A stretch of 18,221 nucleotides of DNA from Spirochaetia bacterium (GTDB lineage: Bacteria; Spirochaetota; Spirochaetia; Treponematales; Breznakiellaceae), in the NCBI GenBank assembly GCA_025997715.1, contig BNUY01000048.1, forward strand, positions 1 through 18,221. The letters are read 5' to 3'. Both the position numbers and the translations under genes were made by a program. Below are positions 1 to 6,160 of this stretch, piece by piece. The notes below the pieces were generated by a model, which was given only the letters and a program-made list of their open reading frames with translations, did no database searches and had not been told where the DNA came from. Every line of letters starts with the position of its first letter. The first letter of the stretch is position 1.

Positions 1-317
1 GGTGTATCGCCGATAGTGCGGAACCCAAGTCTATAAAAGACTGGCAGCAGGCCGGGTATACCATGATAGCCGCCAAGAAGGGGCCGGACAGCGTAAAGGC
101 GCAAATAGCGGAGCTAAACCGGGGGACCTGGTATGTGGACCCGGTAGCCTGCCCCGGACTGGTGAGCGAAATCGCAACGTACAAATGGCGGGTGGACCGG
201 GACGGCAATCCCCTGGATGAGCCGGTAAAGTTCAAGGATGATGCTATCGCCGCTTGTCGGTACGCGGTAGAGGACTTGGCCATGAAAAAAAATATACGGG
301 CGCTGTGGGAGTATTAA
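1..317 (+). CDS. Phage terminase large subunit, C-terminal fragment
   Basis: The reading frame is already open at the left edge (first full codon at base 3), so this is the 3' end of a longer gene. The first residues read CIADSAEPKSI, the nuclease-domain motif of PBSX/Terminase_3C-type large terminases; its Asp is a metal ligand of the RNase H-like nuclease that cuts concatemeric phage DNA during packaging. Near the end, FKDDAIAACRYAVEDL matches the last conserved acidic motif of that domain. An internal ATG at base 63 is not the true start, since the motif lies before it. Small phage genes follow within a few bases, as in a packaging module. The family call is firm; the ATPase half lies outside the window. 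Confidence 0.88.
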   Translation, partial: CIADSAEPKSIKDWQQAGYTMIAAKKGPDSVKAQIAELNRGTWYVDPVACPGLVSEIATYKWRVDRDGNPLDEPVKFKDDAIAACRYAVEDLAMKKNIRALWEY

Positions 318-320
318 GCG

Positions 321-503
321 ATGGAGCTTACAAAAGAGTGTATTGATGAGATTGTCCTGGCCGCCCGGCAAGTTGAAAGTGGAAGCCTTACCATCACCAT
401 CCAGGCACGGCCGGAAGATAAACGGTTTTTTGACATGAAGCTGGCTTATGAGAAGCGGTACCGGGTAGGGAGAAGCAATGCAGACACTGCGAAAAAGAGA
501 TGA
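321..503 (+). CDS. Small phage protein of unknown function (60 aa)
   Basis: This begins three bases after the terminase stop. A GGGAG ribosome site inside the terminase tail is well spaced for the ATG, so translational coupling is likely. The protein is hydrophilic and mostly helical in character, with a basic C-terminus (KRYRVGR, AKKR). It has no cysteines, membrane segment or motif I recognise. The next small gene overlaps its 3' end by 26 bases. Position and spacing support a real gene in the packaging operon; no function can be assigned. Confidence 0.6.
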   Translation: MELTKECIDEIVLAARQVESGSLTITIQARPEDKRFFDMKLAYEKRYRVGRSNADTAKKR

Positions 504-600
504 TGCTTTTCGGGATCTTGTGGCTGCGGTTATTTCCCGCGCCCTGGATGATCTCCAGGGGAACCAGCTTGCCCCAAAAGGCCCCAGGGCAAAGGATTAG
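478..600 (+). CDS. Very small phage protein of unknown function (40 aa)
   Basis: An ATG at 478 opens 40 codons ending in TAG at 598-600. It starts inside the tail of the preceding gene and ends three bases before the next ATG. The upstream sequence GTAGGGAGAAGCA gives a plausible ribosome site. The translation begins MQTLRKRDDAFRDLVAAVIS, an amphipathic helix-like stretch, and ends in a basic, proline-containing tail. Gene packing is the main evidence, since it fills exactly the gap between its neighbours. No family recognised. Confidence 0.5.
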   Translation: MQTLRKRDDAFRDLVAAVISRALDDLQGNQLAPKGPRAKD

Positions 601-603
601 GCT

Positions 604-831
604 ATGGCGTGGGTACTGGGCCCTGATTGTGAAGCGTTGTGCCTTTTCCTGGAAATAGACTCTGCAGCAATCCGGGAAAGGGCGGCCGCCCTCTATCGGG
701 AATTCCTGGCAAGGGAAGAGGCGATCCCTTTGTCCCGATCAACACAAACCGCCATCCAAAAAAACCGCCAGGAAGCCCCGGAAACCTCAGAGGCATGGTT
801 TCCTACCACCCCGGCAATGAAAGTTCAATAG
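604..831 (+). CDS. Small phage protein, probable HTH-like or packaging accessory (75 aa)
   Basis: The start follows the previous stop by three bases, with AAAGGAT as ribosome site. The N-terminal half, LGPDCEALCLFLEIDSAAIRE followed by a helical stretch, resembles short phage proteins near terminase genes that carry an 'F..vC.lagiDp.avRer' pattern. The C-terminal part is low in hydrophobic residues and probably disordered. It ends the + strand packaging group; a weak hairpin follows. Family resemblance is from memory of pattern only, so function is left open. Confidence 0.55.
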   Translation: MAWVLGPDCEALCLFLEIDSAAIRERAAALYREFLAREEAIPLSRSTQTAIQKNRQEAPETSEAWFPTTPAMKVQ

Positions 832-833
832 TG

Positions 834-852
834 CTACCTACAGGTAGGTTTT
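834..852 (+). terminator. Weak hairpin plus T-run after the packaging genes
   Basis: CTACC TACA GGTAG forms a short perfect stem followed by GTTTT, three bases after the last + strand phage gene. It is small for an intrinsic terminator. A second imperfect hairpin (GGAAAGGG with CCCTTCC, about 864-897) lies between the two convergent gene groups and could help end transcription from either side. Confidence 0.35.
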
Positions 853-927
853 AAGGCATTTTGGAAAGGGCCGGGAATCCTGAAAAACCCTTCCCAAACA
901 TGCCGAACGGTCCGCTATGGAATCCCC

Positions 928-1257
928 TCAATCCTTGCCGTTGTTTTCCGCTTCTGGGGTCGTTCCCCGTAGGGCGGCCTTCAGTTCGATTCCCGGGTGG
1001 AACACTACACGGCGCCGGGGCGGCACGGTAACCGGCTCCCCGGTCCGGGGCACCCGCGCCCGGCGTTCCGGGTGGGTCTTTACTTCAAGGCTGCCCAGGC
1101 CCCGGAGTTCCACGCCATCACCGGAGGCAAGGGCGGCCGCCATGGCCACGACGATACGCGCCGCCAGTTCCCGCGCCTGGTGGATGTCCAAGGGCATAGC
1201 CCTCGGCAGCTCAGAGCGCAGAATCCCTATCAGGTTTTCCCTGGTGAATTTACCCAT
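928..1257 (-). CDS. HU/IHF-family DNA-bending protein
   Basis: The protein is about 109 aa. It starts MGKFTRENLIGIL and carries the HU/IHF core GLGSLEV..HPERRARVPRTGE followed by a basic RRRVVFHPG segment. The RxPRTGE stretch is the beta-arm tip that inserts into the DNA minor groove in IHF. I chose the ATG at 1257 over an upstream TTG (1266) because an AGGAG lies ten bases before the ATG but almost touches the TTG. It is the last gene of a - strand phage operon and overlaps the gene before it by eight bases. Phage-borne copies usually help integration or packaging; chromosomal-type roles cannot be excluded. The C-terminal tail TTPEAENNGKD is an extension beyond the fold. Confidence 0.85.
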   Translation of the reverse strand: MGKFTRENLIGILRSELPRAMPLDIHQARELAARIVVAMAAALASGDGVELRGLGSLEVKTHPERRARVPRTGEPVTVPPRRRVVFHPGIELKAALRGTTPEAENNGKD

Positions 1258-1441
1258 CGTTTTCAATCTCCTGAAGAATATTGTCTACGTCCTGGGCGAT
1301 ATGCCAGGCAAGCCGGGAAAGCCCGCGGCCTGTCTGTCTGTCCGGTGGGTTCCCGGCAGTAAGCCCGGAGAGGCAATCAGAAAGAGCGATAATCTGGGCC
1401 CGTACTTCTTCAAGGTCTGAATGAATAATACCGTTATTCAT
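1250..1441 (-). CDS. Small hypothetical phage protein (63 aa)
   Basis: This frame is overlapped at both ends by its neighbours: its ATG at 1441 lies eight bases inside the end of the preceding gene, and its own end overlaps the HU-like gene. An upstream ATG at 1474 would add eleven residues but a larger overlap. The translation (MNNGIIHSDLEEVRAQIIAL...) is acidic and helical, with two cysteine-poor helices and no recognised family. Coupled spacing is the main argument for it being expressed. Confidence 0.5.
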   Translation of the reverse strand: MNNGIIHSDLEEVRAQIIALSDCLSGLTAGNPPDRQTGRGLSRLAWHIAQDVDNILQEIENDG

Positions 1442-1673
1442 GGGTATCCAACTCTGCAAGGGGCTTTTCCTCATCGGGCCAGTTCATAATGACAAAGGCA
1501 TTTACCCCGTCCCGGCTATAAGTTGCCCGCCTGAAAGATATGTTGCCATTAAACCCGCCATGTTCTGATTCCTCGAATCCCGTCCTGGTAAACCCTTCCG
1601 CAATAAGTAGGGCGTCAATCTTTTGGCCTATTGGGTGAAGGTGTTTAGCCCTGTAATTTTCCTGCATTCCCAT
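1434..1673 (-). CDS. Small hypothetical phage protein (79 aa)
   Basis: The chosen start (MGMQENYRAK) has AAAGGA eight bases upstream; an in-frame ATG at 1682 and a TTG at 1724 are alternatives. The protein has an N-terminal helix containing IGQKIDALLIAEGF and a C-terminal half that reads like alternating beta strands (NISFRRATYSRDGVNAFVIMNWPDEE). I do not recognise the family. It sits between a broken small gene and the 63-aa protein in the same - strand operon. Confidence 0.55.
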   Translation of the reverse strand: MGMQENYRAKHLHPIGQKIDALLIAEGFTRTGFEESEHGGFNGNISFRRATYSRDGVNAFVIMNWPDEEKPLAELDTHE

Positions 1674-1707
1674 TCTGTCCATCCTTTGCCCCGGAGTCCG
1701 GGGCTGC

Positions 1708-1814
1708 TTATTGATAGAGGGCAACCGCCCCCAGTATTACTTCCAGTAATCCGCGGGGGTTGCGTTTTGTGGCCGTAGCCTCCCCGCGGTGATTGGTGTT
1801 GATTACTTCTTCAT
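1708..1814 (-). pseudogene. Small phage gene broken by an apparent one-base deletion
   Basis: A strong ribosome site AAAGGAGG precedes an ATG at 1814 that overlaps the upstream TGA as ATGA, a typical coupled start. Only MKK is read before TAA. Reading on in the -1 frame gives VINTNHRGEATATKRNPRGL and then LEVILGAVALYQ before a TAA at 1708-1710. Length is 107 bases, one short of a whole number of codons, so a single lost base (for example one G in AAGGTAATC) would restore a 35-residue protein. No start codon exists for the second frame alone. A sequencing error would look the same. Confidence 0.45.
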
Positions 1815-1897
1815 ACGGCCTCCTTTGTTTTGAGAAGGAAATTGAGTTTCCCCTTCTTGAACAGAACCTTGAGGACCTTAATGAGTTCGTCCTCTGC
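1811..1897 (-). pseudogene. In-frame continuation of the HTH gene after an amber codon
   Basis: Directly after the TAG of the HTH protein (1898-1900), the same frame stays open for 28 codons. It reads AEDELIKVLKVLFKKGKLNF then LLKTKEAV and ends at TGA 1811-1813, where it forms an ATGA overlap with the next start. It has no ATG, GTG or TTG of its own. The amphipathic, lysine-rich helix pattern and the overlap with a strong downstream ribosome site suggest it was coding, so the TAG is either a nonsense mutation or a readthrough codon. Confidence 0.5.
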
Positions 1898-2134
1898 CTA
1901 TATGTCCATATCCTTCAGATGGTCAGCAAGGGACTTGCCGGCAGGGATTTTAATAGCGGCTAACCAGTCATCCACATCTGCGGAATCGATCTGGTATTTC
2001 CCCTCCAATAGGGGAAACCAGGAAAAAGTCTTCATTTTGAGGAGTTTTGTGACCGAGTTTTTGCTGACATTCAGTTTCTTTGCGACCTGGGTCACGCTGA
2101 GAAGTTCCCCTCTGATAGTGTTTTGCTTTTCCAT
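1898..2134 (-). CDS. Excisionase/MerR-like helix-turn-helix protein
   Basis: The start has GTAGGAAAAAA upstream. Residues about 12-35, LLSVTQVAKKLNVSKNSVTK, form a winged-helix DNA-binding motif of the excisionase (HTH_17) type. A later 'YQIDSADVDDWLA' is the usual end of that domain ('..i...dvdeWl'). Such small proteins bind DNA as phage excisionases or regulators. As annotated it is 78 aa, but the frame runs on for 28 more codons past its TAG, so it may be truncated. It lies in the - strand operon downstream of the IS insertion. Confidence 0.7.
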   Translation of the reverse strand: MEKQNTIRGELLSVTQVAKKLNVSKNSVTKLLKMKTFSWFPLLEGKYQIDSADVDDWLAAIKIPAGKSLADHLKDMDI

Positions 2135-2159
2135 TTTTTTCCTACTATCCCAAGACGCT

Positions 2160-2477
2160 TTAGATGGAGGCGATGGCCGATGGGGTGAAGCTGGCGTGTT
2201 TGGTTACTGGCTCAGAGGCCGTTTCCTTTTTTGTCTGCAAAAACGGCCCCCCGGTGTTTTGAAACTTTACCGCGCACTGAATAAATTTGATGAGGTTGCA
2301 AACGTGATACCCGGCATACCCTTCCGGGATAGCCTTTTTTTTCTCTGCCTTTTCCAGCAGTTCGAAAAGTTCCCAAGCCAGGTGCAGCACTTCGCTGGTT
2401 TCTTCCGGGGAGTACACATACTCGATATACCTGCTCCAATCATTTTTCACTCCTTGGCGGTTATTCCCGGAAGCCAT
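2160..2477 (-). CDS. Hypothetical phage protein (105 aa)
   Basis: The ATG at 2477 gives MASGNNRQGVKNDWSRYIEY and then a long helical segment rich in Leu and Glu (SEVLHLAWELFELLEKAEKKKA), followed by a stretch with one Cys and His and a low-complexity tail. Alternative starts exist (GTG at the VKNDW position). No family recognised. The IS4-family insertion lies only 17 bases upstream of this start plus its duplicated target; without the element, the gene would follow the HIRAN-like gene by about 43 bases. Its expression may now depend on readthrough from the element. Confidence 0.55.
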   Translation of the reverse strand: MASGNNRQGVKNDWSRYIEYVYSPEETSEVLHLAWELFELLEKAEKKKAIPEGYAGYHVCNLIKFIQCAVKFQNTGGPFLQTKKETASEPVTKHASFTPSAIASI

Positions 2478-2494
2478 ACGGCCCGGGGAAGGGA

Positions 2495-2504
2495 GGCCCT
2501 GTAG
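2495..2504. repeat. Target-site duplication, left copy
   Basis: GGCCCTGTAG immediately precedes the left inverted repeat and is repeated exactly at 3888-3897. Confidence 0.9.
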
Positions 2505-2522
2505 CACTGTCAACAGGATAAG
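2505..2522 (+). repeat. Left terminal inverted repeat of the IS
   Basis: CACTGTCAACAGGATAAG is the exact reverse complement of 3870-3887. Confidence 0.93.
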
Positions 2523-2549
2523 AAAAAGATTTCCACAAGAGGCGAACCC

Positions 2550-3868
2550 ATGATATACTCAGTAATGGGAGGATACCATGGGGGAAAAACGGCTGATGGT
2601 TATTACGATTACGGGCCTATAGTAATGGATTTGGTGTATTTAGAAGGGTACAAAGAGCGAAACAGGCAACGGATAGAAAACTTTACGCGGAACCGGAAAA
2701 TGCCCTTTGACAAGCTGGTACTGTGCATATTGGGAATGGTCAACGAGAGCAGCCAGAACGCGCTTGATCGTTTTTTTGCAAGCATGAGCGAGGAGGACCG
2801 GAACATAATCCGGCAACAATCGTTCAGCGAGGCCCGGCAAAATCTAAAAGCGGAAGCATTCAAAGAGATCTTTGATGTATTGGCGCCCAAAGCATATGAA
2901 AAGGGCCCCGGGTTTACCAGGAATGGAACGGACGGCTTCTGCTGGCGGTAGACGGGAGCAAAATCCATTTGCCCTCTGATGCAAAACTCCGGGAGGCGTT
3001 CGGGGAGCAAAACGGGCAGGCGATGGCGCAGGCATCACTGCTGTACGATATATTGAATAAAAATGTGGTGGCGGCAGAACTGGCCACGGTGAAAGAAGGG
3101 GATGACGAGCGCACGTTATTATTGAAACACGTGGACAAAATGCTTGAGATGAACCTTGGAAAGGTGATAATTCTGGCTGATAGGGGGTATCCCTCATATC
3201 ATGTGATAGAAACTCTCCGCCAAAAGGGGCTGGAATTCGTATTTCGGGTAGCACGAGGGTTTAATCAGGAGATAGACGTGCTACCCTACGGCGATCATAG
3301 GATAAAAATGAGGCGCTCCACATGGAAAAAAGGGGTGATAGATGTCCGGGTGCTGAAGTTCCCCCTTTCTTCCGGGGAAGACGAGGTGTTGATCACCAAT
3401 GTGATGGACCCAGAGCTCACCATTGCGGATTTTACCTGGTTATACTGGCAACGATGGGGTATTGAGACCGAATATGCTGTGTTAAAAAACAAAATGGAAC
3501 TGGAAAACTTTTCCGGGCGAACCGAGCTGACGATACGCCAGGATTTTTGGGCAAAGATGGTGATAGCGGAATTTGTCGGGGCGGCGTATCGAGCGGCACA
3601 GAAAACGGTCGATGAGCGGATGGCATTGAAAAACAACAAGTATGAATACCGGGTGAACATCAACTATTCGATAGGGGTACTCAAAGACGACCTGATAAAA
3701 AGCATCTTGGAAGATGACGTGAAGAAACAGAGAGAAAAGTTTGAACGCATGCTCGCCAAAATTGCAATACGCGTTGTTCCCGTCCGCTTAAACCGCTCTC
3801 CACCTCGAGTCTCTAAGTCTTTTAACCCCAAAGGCCGCTTCGAACACAACCGCAAATCCAATTGTTGA
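2550..3868 (+). CDS. IS4-family transposase in two frames (possible -1 frameshift)
   Basis: The first frame runs 2550-2951; the second is open from 2900 (after a TGA at 2897-2899) to 3868. Joined by a -1 shift at A AAG GGC (2900-2906), the junction reads KAYEKGPRVYQEWNGRLLLA, with no residue out of place, giving about 439 aa. Catalytic residues fall in the second part: Asp in LLAVDGSK (codon 2951-2953), Asp in ILADRGYP (3179-3181) and Glu in YWQRWGIETEY..LK (3464-3466). The last motif is the IS4 Y(2)R(3)E(6)K signature. The first ORF alone lacks the whole catalytic core. Either the shift is programmed, since the site fits the X XXY YYZ pattern, or the gene has a one-base mutation and the copy is dead. 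Programmed shifting is unusual for IS4. Confidence 0.85.
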
Positions 3869-3869
3869 G

Positions 3870-3887
3870 CTTATCCTGTTGACAGTG
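3870..3887 (-). repeat. Right terminal inverted repeat of the IS
   Basis: CTTATCCTGTTGACAGTG is the exact reverse complement of 2505-2522. It lies just after the transposase stop at 3868. Confidence 0.93.
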
Positions 3888-3897
3888 GGCCCTGTAG
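3888..3897. repeat. Target-site duplication, right copy
   Basis: GGCCCTGTAG immediately follows the right inverted repeat and matches 2495-2504 exactly. Confidence 0.9.
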
Positions 3898-3913
3898 GCC
3901 CCCCCGATATTCC

Positions 3914-4342
3914 TTAAACAGCCAGCACCAGCCGGGCGCCAAAGGTCGTTTTGTGGGTGTAGCCCCACGTCCCGGACACCACCCGGAGGGCTACCGTTTT
4001 CTGCCCCAGGGCTTTGACGGCGGCGGTCTGGTTCCGGGGCACGTAGCCCAGGCGGTAGACACCCCGGCCCCCGTTGACCATGACCATCACGGCCAGGGCC
4101 GCAGGGGCGGCAGGGTTTTCCGGTTCCGGTACGATAAACGCCTTGATCTGCTCGGCGCTGTACGATGCCAGGCGGCGGAGGGCTTCCTGCCGGGTTCCCT
4201 GGGTAACCCCCCGGACTGGTAGGGTGAGGCCCTGGGCTTTGACGATTGCCCAGGCTTCCACAAAGGCGGCTTTCCGGTCCCCATCCATCCGGGGGGCCAG
4301 CTTGTTACCCAGGGTCATAACCTTGCTTTTCATGTTTTCCAT
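3914..4342 (-). CDS. HIRAN-like domain protein (142 aa)
   Basis: The C-terminal half fits the HIRAN pattern. 'VPEPENPAAPAALAVMVMV' matches the family's 'r.p.NpyDpnAiaV', and 'YRLGYVPRNQTAAVKAL' matches 'vGylpr..a..la'; a closing beta strand, TFGARLVLAV, follows. HIRAN domains bind DNA ends or stalled forks, alone in many phage proteins or fused to helicases. The N-terminal 60 residues are helical and unassigned. The start has AAAGGAG ten bases upstream and a well-formed promoter (4375-4403). It is the first gene of the - strand operon now interrupted by the IS. The domain call rests on pattern only; the usual Asp of NPxD is Ala here. Confidence 0.6.
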   Translation of the reverse strand: MENMKSKVMTLGNKLAPRMDGDRKAAFVEAWAIVKAQGLTLPVRGVTQGTRQEALRRLASYSAEQIKAFIVPEPENPAAPAALAVMVMVNGGRGVYRLGYVPRNQTAAVKALGQKTVALRVVSGTWGYTHKTTFGARLVLAV

Positions 4343-4374
4343 TGCTTAACTCCTTTTATTTCGTATCTGATTAG

Positions 4375-4403
4375 AATATACATCATATTGATTAGTCTTT
4401 CAA
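4375..4403 (-). promoter_or_regulatory. Sigma70-type promoter for the - strand operon
   Basis: On the - strand, TTGAAA (-35, 4398-4403) and TATATT (-10, 4375-4380) are separated by exactly 17 bases, about 35 bases upstream of the HIRAN-like start codon. GATTAG occurs twice here (within 4368-4395), which could be a regulator site. Confidence 0.6.
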
Positions 4404-4444
4404 GAGGTTTTTACACTTTTTTGATTATTTTTTTTATATTTTTG

Positions 4445-4473
4445 TGGACAAACTTAAAATATGCCGTTATATT
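4445..4473 (+). promoter_or_regulatory. Possible promoter for the XRE-PIN cassette
   Basis: TGGACA (4445-4450), 17 bases, TATATT (4468-4473). The predicted start would lie near 4480, at the edge of the ribosome site CAGGGGG for the ATG at 4489, so the leader would be very short. The divergent arrangement with 4375-4403 would let one regulator, perhaps the XRE protein, act on both. Confidence 0.4.
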
Positions 4474-4488
4474 AAGACAGGGGGATAT

Positions 4489-4734
4489 ATGGCAATATCT
4501 GACAAAGTGAAAGCCCTTTTGAAGTTAAGAGGCAAGAATAACGGGGGCCTAGCGGAATACTTGGGAATATCAGTCCAAGCGCTTAGCAATAAGTTTTACC
4601 GGGATAGTTATTCCGGGGAAGATTTAATCAAAATAGCGGCATACCTGGAATGTGAAATAGCCTTTATAGCGGGTGATTCAATGAAAATCGCGCTTACTCT
4701 GGACGATCTAAAAAACACCGGAGAGGAGATATAG
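4489..4734 (+). CDS. XRE-type HTH protein, probable antitoxin or cassette regulator
   Basis: The start ATG follows CAGGGGGATAT; an upstream GTG at 4444 lies inside the predicted promoter and is less likely. The 81-aa protein is almost entirely one Cro/C1-type HTH: KALLKLRGKNNGGLAEYLGI then SVQALSNKFYRDSYSGEDLIKIAAYLECEIAF. This small-XRE form is common for regulators in Firmicutes and spirochaetes. It ends three bases before a PIN-domain gene, the usual order for an antitoxin-toxin pair with autoregulation. That role is inferred from context; a plain phage regulator is the alternative. Confidence 0.75.
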   Translation: MAISDKVKALLKLRGKNNGGLAEYLGISVQALSNKFYRDSYSGEDLIKIAAYLECEIAFIAGDSMKIALTLDDLKNTGEEI

Positions 4735-4736
4735 CC

Positions 4737-5210
4737 GTGAGCATACCCCGGGTGTATCTGGAAACTACGATGTTCAGTTTTCCCTTTGTCGATGATTCCC
4801 CGGAACTGCGGGCGGATACCCTGAAAGTTTTTGACATGATCCGGGACGGGAAGCTTGACCCCTACACATCGGAGTATGTCCTTCAGGAAATCCGGGACAC
4901 CACAAAGCAGGATTTGCGCCTGAAAATGCTGGACTACATAACCAGGTATGAAGTCAAAGACCTAGGGCAAAGCGACGAAGCGGAGCGCCTGGCAGCGCTT
5001 TACATCAAGGCCAAGGCAATACCAGAAACTTACCCTACCGACGCGGCGCATATTGCCATGACCGCAATTAACGGCTTAGACTTTATCGTAAGCCTGAATT
5101 TTCAGCATATTGTAAGGCCCTGGACTATTGAAATAGTGGACGCGATAAACGAGAAAGAAGGGTATAGGCATATTGGCATATACAAGCCAGCGGAGGTATT
5201 AGAATTATGA
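4737..5210 (+). CDS. PIN-domain protein, VapC-like ribonuclease toxin
   Basis: A GTG start follows GAGGAGATATAGCC, which sits in the end of the XRE gene. The 157-aa protein opens VYLETTMFSFPFVDD, with Glu9 in place of the usual first Asp, as in the 'YiETsv' group of PIN proteins. Further conserved acids are Glu51 (SEYVLQEI), Asp102 (PTDAAHIA) and Asp115 (GLDFIVSLNFQHI). The SLNFQHI end motif is typical of this group. PIN toxins cut RNA with bound metal. The gene overlaps the next by ATGA, so the three are co-translated. Confidence 0.85.
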   Translation: MSIPRVYLETTMFSFPFVDDSPELRADTLKVFDMIRDGKLDPYTSEYVLQEIRDTTKQDLRLKMLDYITRYEVKDLGQSDEAERLAALYIKAKAIPETYPTDAAHIAMTAINGLDFIVSLNFQHIVRPWTIEIVDAINEKEGYRHIGIYKPAEVLEL

Positions 5211-5461
5211 AAACGGTACAGGACTACATGAATGACCCCCGGATCGTGAATGACCCGGAAATGATGAGCGCCCCGGAAACCATCCGGGAGATACACGCCA
5301 TACGATTAAAGCACCAGGACGAAACCAGGGACATGACGCCGGAACAGCGCCGGGCCTACGTCCACGCTGGAGCCATGGCCGCCTATGCAGAGGCCGGGAT
5401 CACCCCCCGCCGCGTCAATCTTGCCGGGCAGGGAAAAATCCGTCCTATGGTTACAGCATAG
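5207..5461 (+). CDS. Small partner protein of the PIN gene (84 aa)
   Basis: The start overlaps the PIN stop as ATGA. The protein is helical and charged: it starts MKTVQDYMNDPRIVNDPEMM, continues with a helix ending IHAIRLKHQDETRDMTPEQRRAY, and closes with ITPRRVNLAGQGK. I have an impression that proteins of this design recur directly after PIN genes of the 'YiETsv' group, which would make it the antitoxin or a third component. That is memory of gene order, not a database result. No DNA-binding motif is visible. Confidence 0.65.
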   Translation: MKTVQDYMNDPRIVNDPEMMSAPETIREIHAIRLKHQDETRDMTPEQRRAYVHAGAMAAYAEAGITPRRVNLAGQGKIRPMVTA

Positions 5462-5465
5462 GGCT

Positions 5466-5669
5466 ATGAGAAAGTACAAAAGCCCGATATTCAAGCACAT
5501 CCACCAGGACGCTACCGATATGTTTAAGGCCGGAGCGATTACCGCAGAGGAAATGCGCCGGTATGATTCTTCTTGCCTGGTCTCTCCCTCCGATACCCCC
5601 CAGGGCCGCGCCGCACGTACCCCCGCCATGGCCACCGCAAGCCCCGGACCAGGCCGCAGCGTCAAATAG
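5466..5669 (+). CDS. Antitoxin-like N-terminal module without its HTH (67 aa)
   Basis: The ATG lies five bases after the previous stop with TAGGG upstream. The first 38 residues, KYKSPIFKHIHQDATDMFKA then GAITAEEMRRYDSSCLV, match the opening of NadS/HigA-like XRE antitoxins ('kykSe.leaiHe.a.dl...G.i....mr.fD..CL'). In those proteins the DNA-binding HTH follows at once; here a short tail ending TPAMATASPGPGRSVK takes its place. It may be a degenerate antitoxin or a small decoy or partner of the upstream PIN. A clear terminator follows 33 bases downstream. Confidence 0.6.
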   Translation: MRKYKSPIFKHIHQDATDMFKAGAITAEEMRRYDSSCLVSPSDTPQGRAARTPAMATASPGPGRSVK

Positions 5670-5702
5670 CGGTTACTCAATAACCCGGCAAAGCAGGAAC
5701 GG

Positions 5703-5731
5703 CCGCCCCCGCAAAGGGCGGTTTTCTTTTT
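5703..5731 (+). terminator. Intrinsic terminator of the XRE-PIN cassette
   Basis: CCGCCC (5703-5708), a seven-base loop, GGGCGG (5716-5721), then TTTTCTTTTT. Good stem and U-tract on the + strand. Confidence 0.8.
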
Positions 5732-6129
5732 GCCCTGTTTCCAGGATTGCCCAGGGCGCCCATTTATAGGGCCGTAGAGAAGCGCATACAGAGAAGCGCA
5801 TACCGGGGGAATCAAAATATACATTGCTTTTATATATATGGGGGTCTTCCGGGGCCTAGCGAGTTTCTAAGTAACCCCCCGGCAAAGCAGAGCAAGAAGT
5901 AAGCCCCCGGACCTCCCGCAGCTCCCCCATTCACGCGTTCAGTTTTCTAAGTGCCGTACCATGCGGGGCGTGAAGGTCGCTTCCCGCTTCCGGATTACTC
6001 GGCGCTTACCTACCCCTTTACAACTAAAAGCGCCGTGCTCCCGGATTGACCCGCTCTATCTCGAAAGGCTGATAGAGCTCCCTTACCTGCGCTTCCTAAG
6101 GCATCCTTCATATCGATTTACTTTGACAA
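5732..6129. other. Non-coding stretch rich in hairpins
   Basis: I see no convincing gene here. Visible structure: GGCGCTT with AAGCGCC (6001-6007 and 6028-6034); GCTCTATC with GATAGAGC around a ten-base loop (6053-6078); TTCACGC with GCGTGAA (5930-5936 and 5968-5974). CCGGCAAAGCAG occurs at 5685-5696 and again at 5879-5890. Short open frames here and on the other strand run through these hairpins and lack family resemblance. Confidence 0.5.
5776..5803 (+). repeat. Two tandem 14-bp repeats
   Basis: AGAGAAGCGCATAC occurs twice with no spacer (5776-5789 and 5790-5803). Confidence 0.85.
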
Positions 6130-6160
6130 TAAAAAACCGGACGCTTTGTGGGCATCCGGT
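6130..6160 (-). terminator. Intrinsic terminator, - strand (array unit 1)
   Basis: ACCGGA pairs with TCCGGT, extended by a GC/GC step across one mismatch, followed on the - strand by TTTTTTATTG. Confidence 0.65.

Larger units (their letters stand above)
2505..3887 (+). mobile_element. IS4-family insertion sequence, complete at both ends
   Basis: The element is 1383 bp. Its ends are perfect 18-bp inverted repeats, and it is flanked by the direct repeat GGCCCTGTAG on both sides, a 10-bp target duplication that fits the 10-13 bp typical of IS4. It carries one transposase gene with the DDE triad and the Y-2-R-3-E-6-K signature, split by a -1 frameshift. It is inserted against the direction of the surrounding - strand operon, between the HIRAN-like gene and its downstream neighbours. 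Perfect ends and duplications imply recent insertion. Confidence 0.93.

Noticed and set aside
917..1420. 167-codon + strand frame
   Set aside because: It is opposite the HU/IHF-like gene and its small neighbour; the Arg/Pro/Ser-rich product is typical of antisense to a GC-rich gene.
1830..2504. 224-codon + strand frame
   Set aside because: It lies opposite two - strand genes with good starts and ribosome sites, is rich in Phe and Ser, and has no family pattern.
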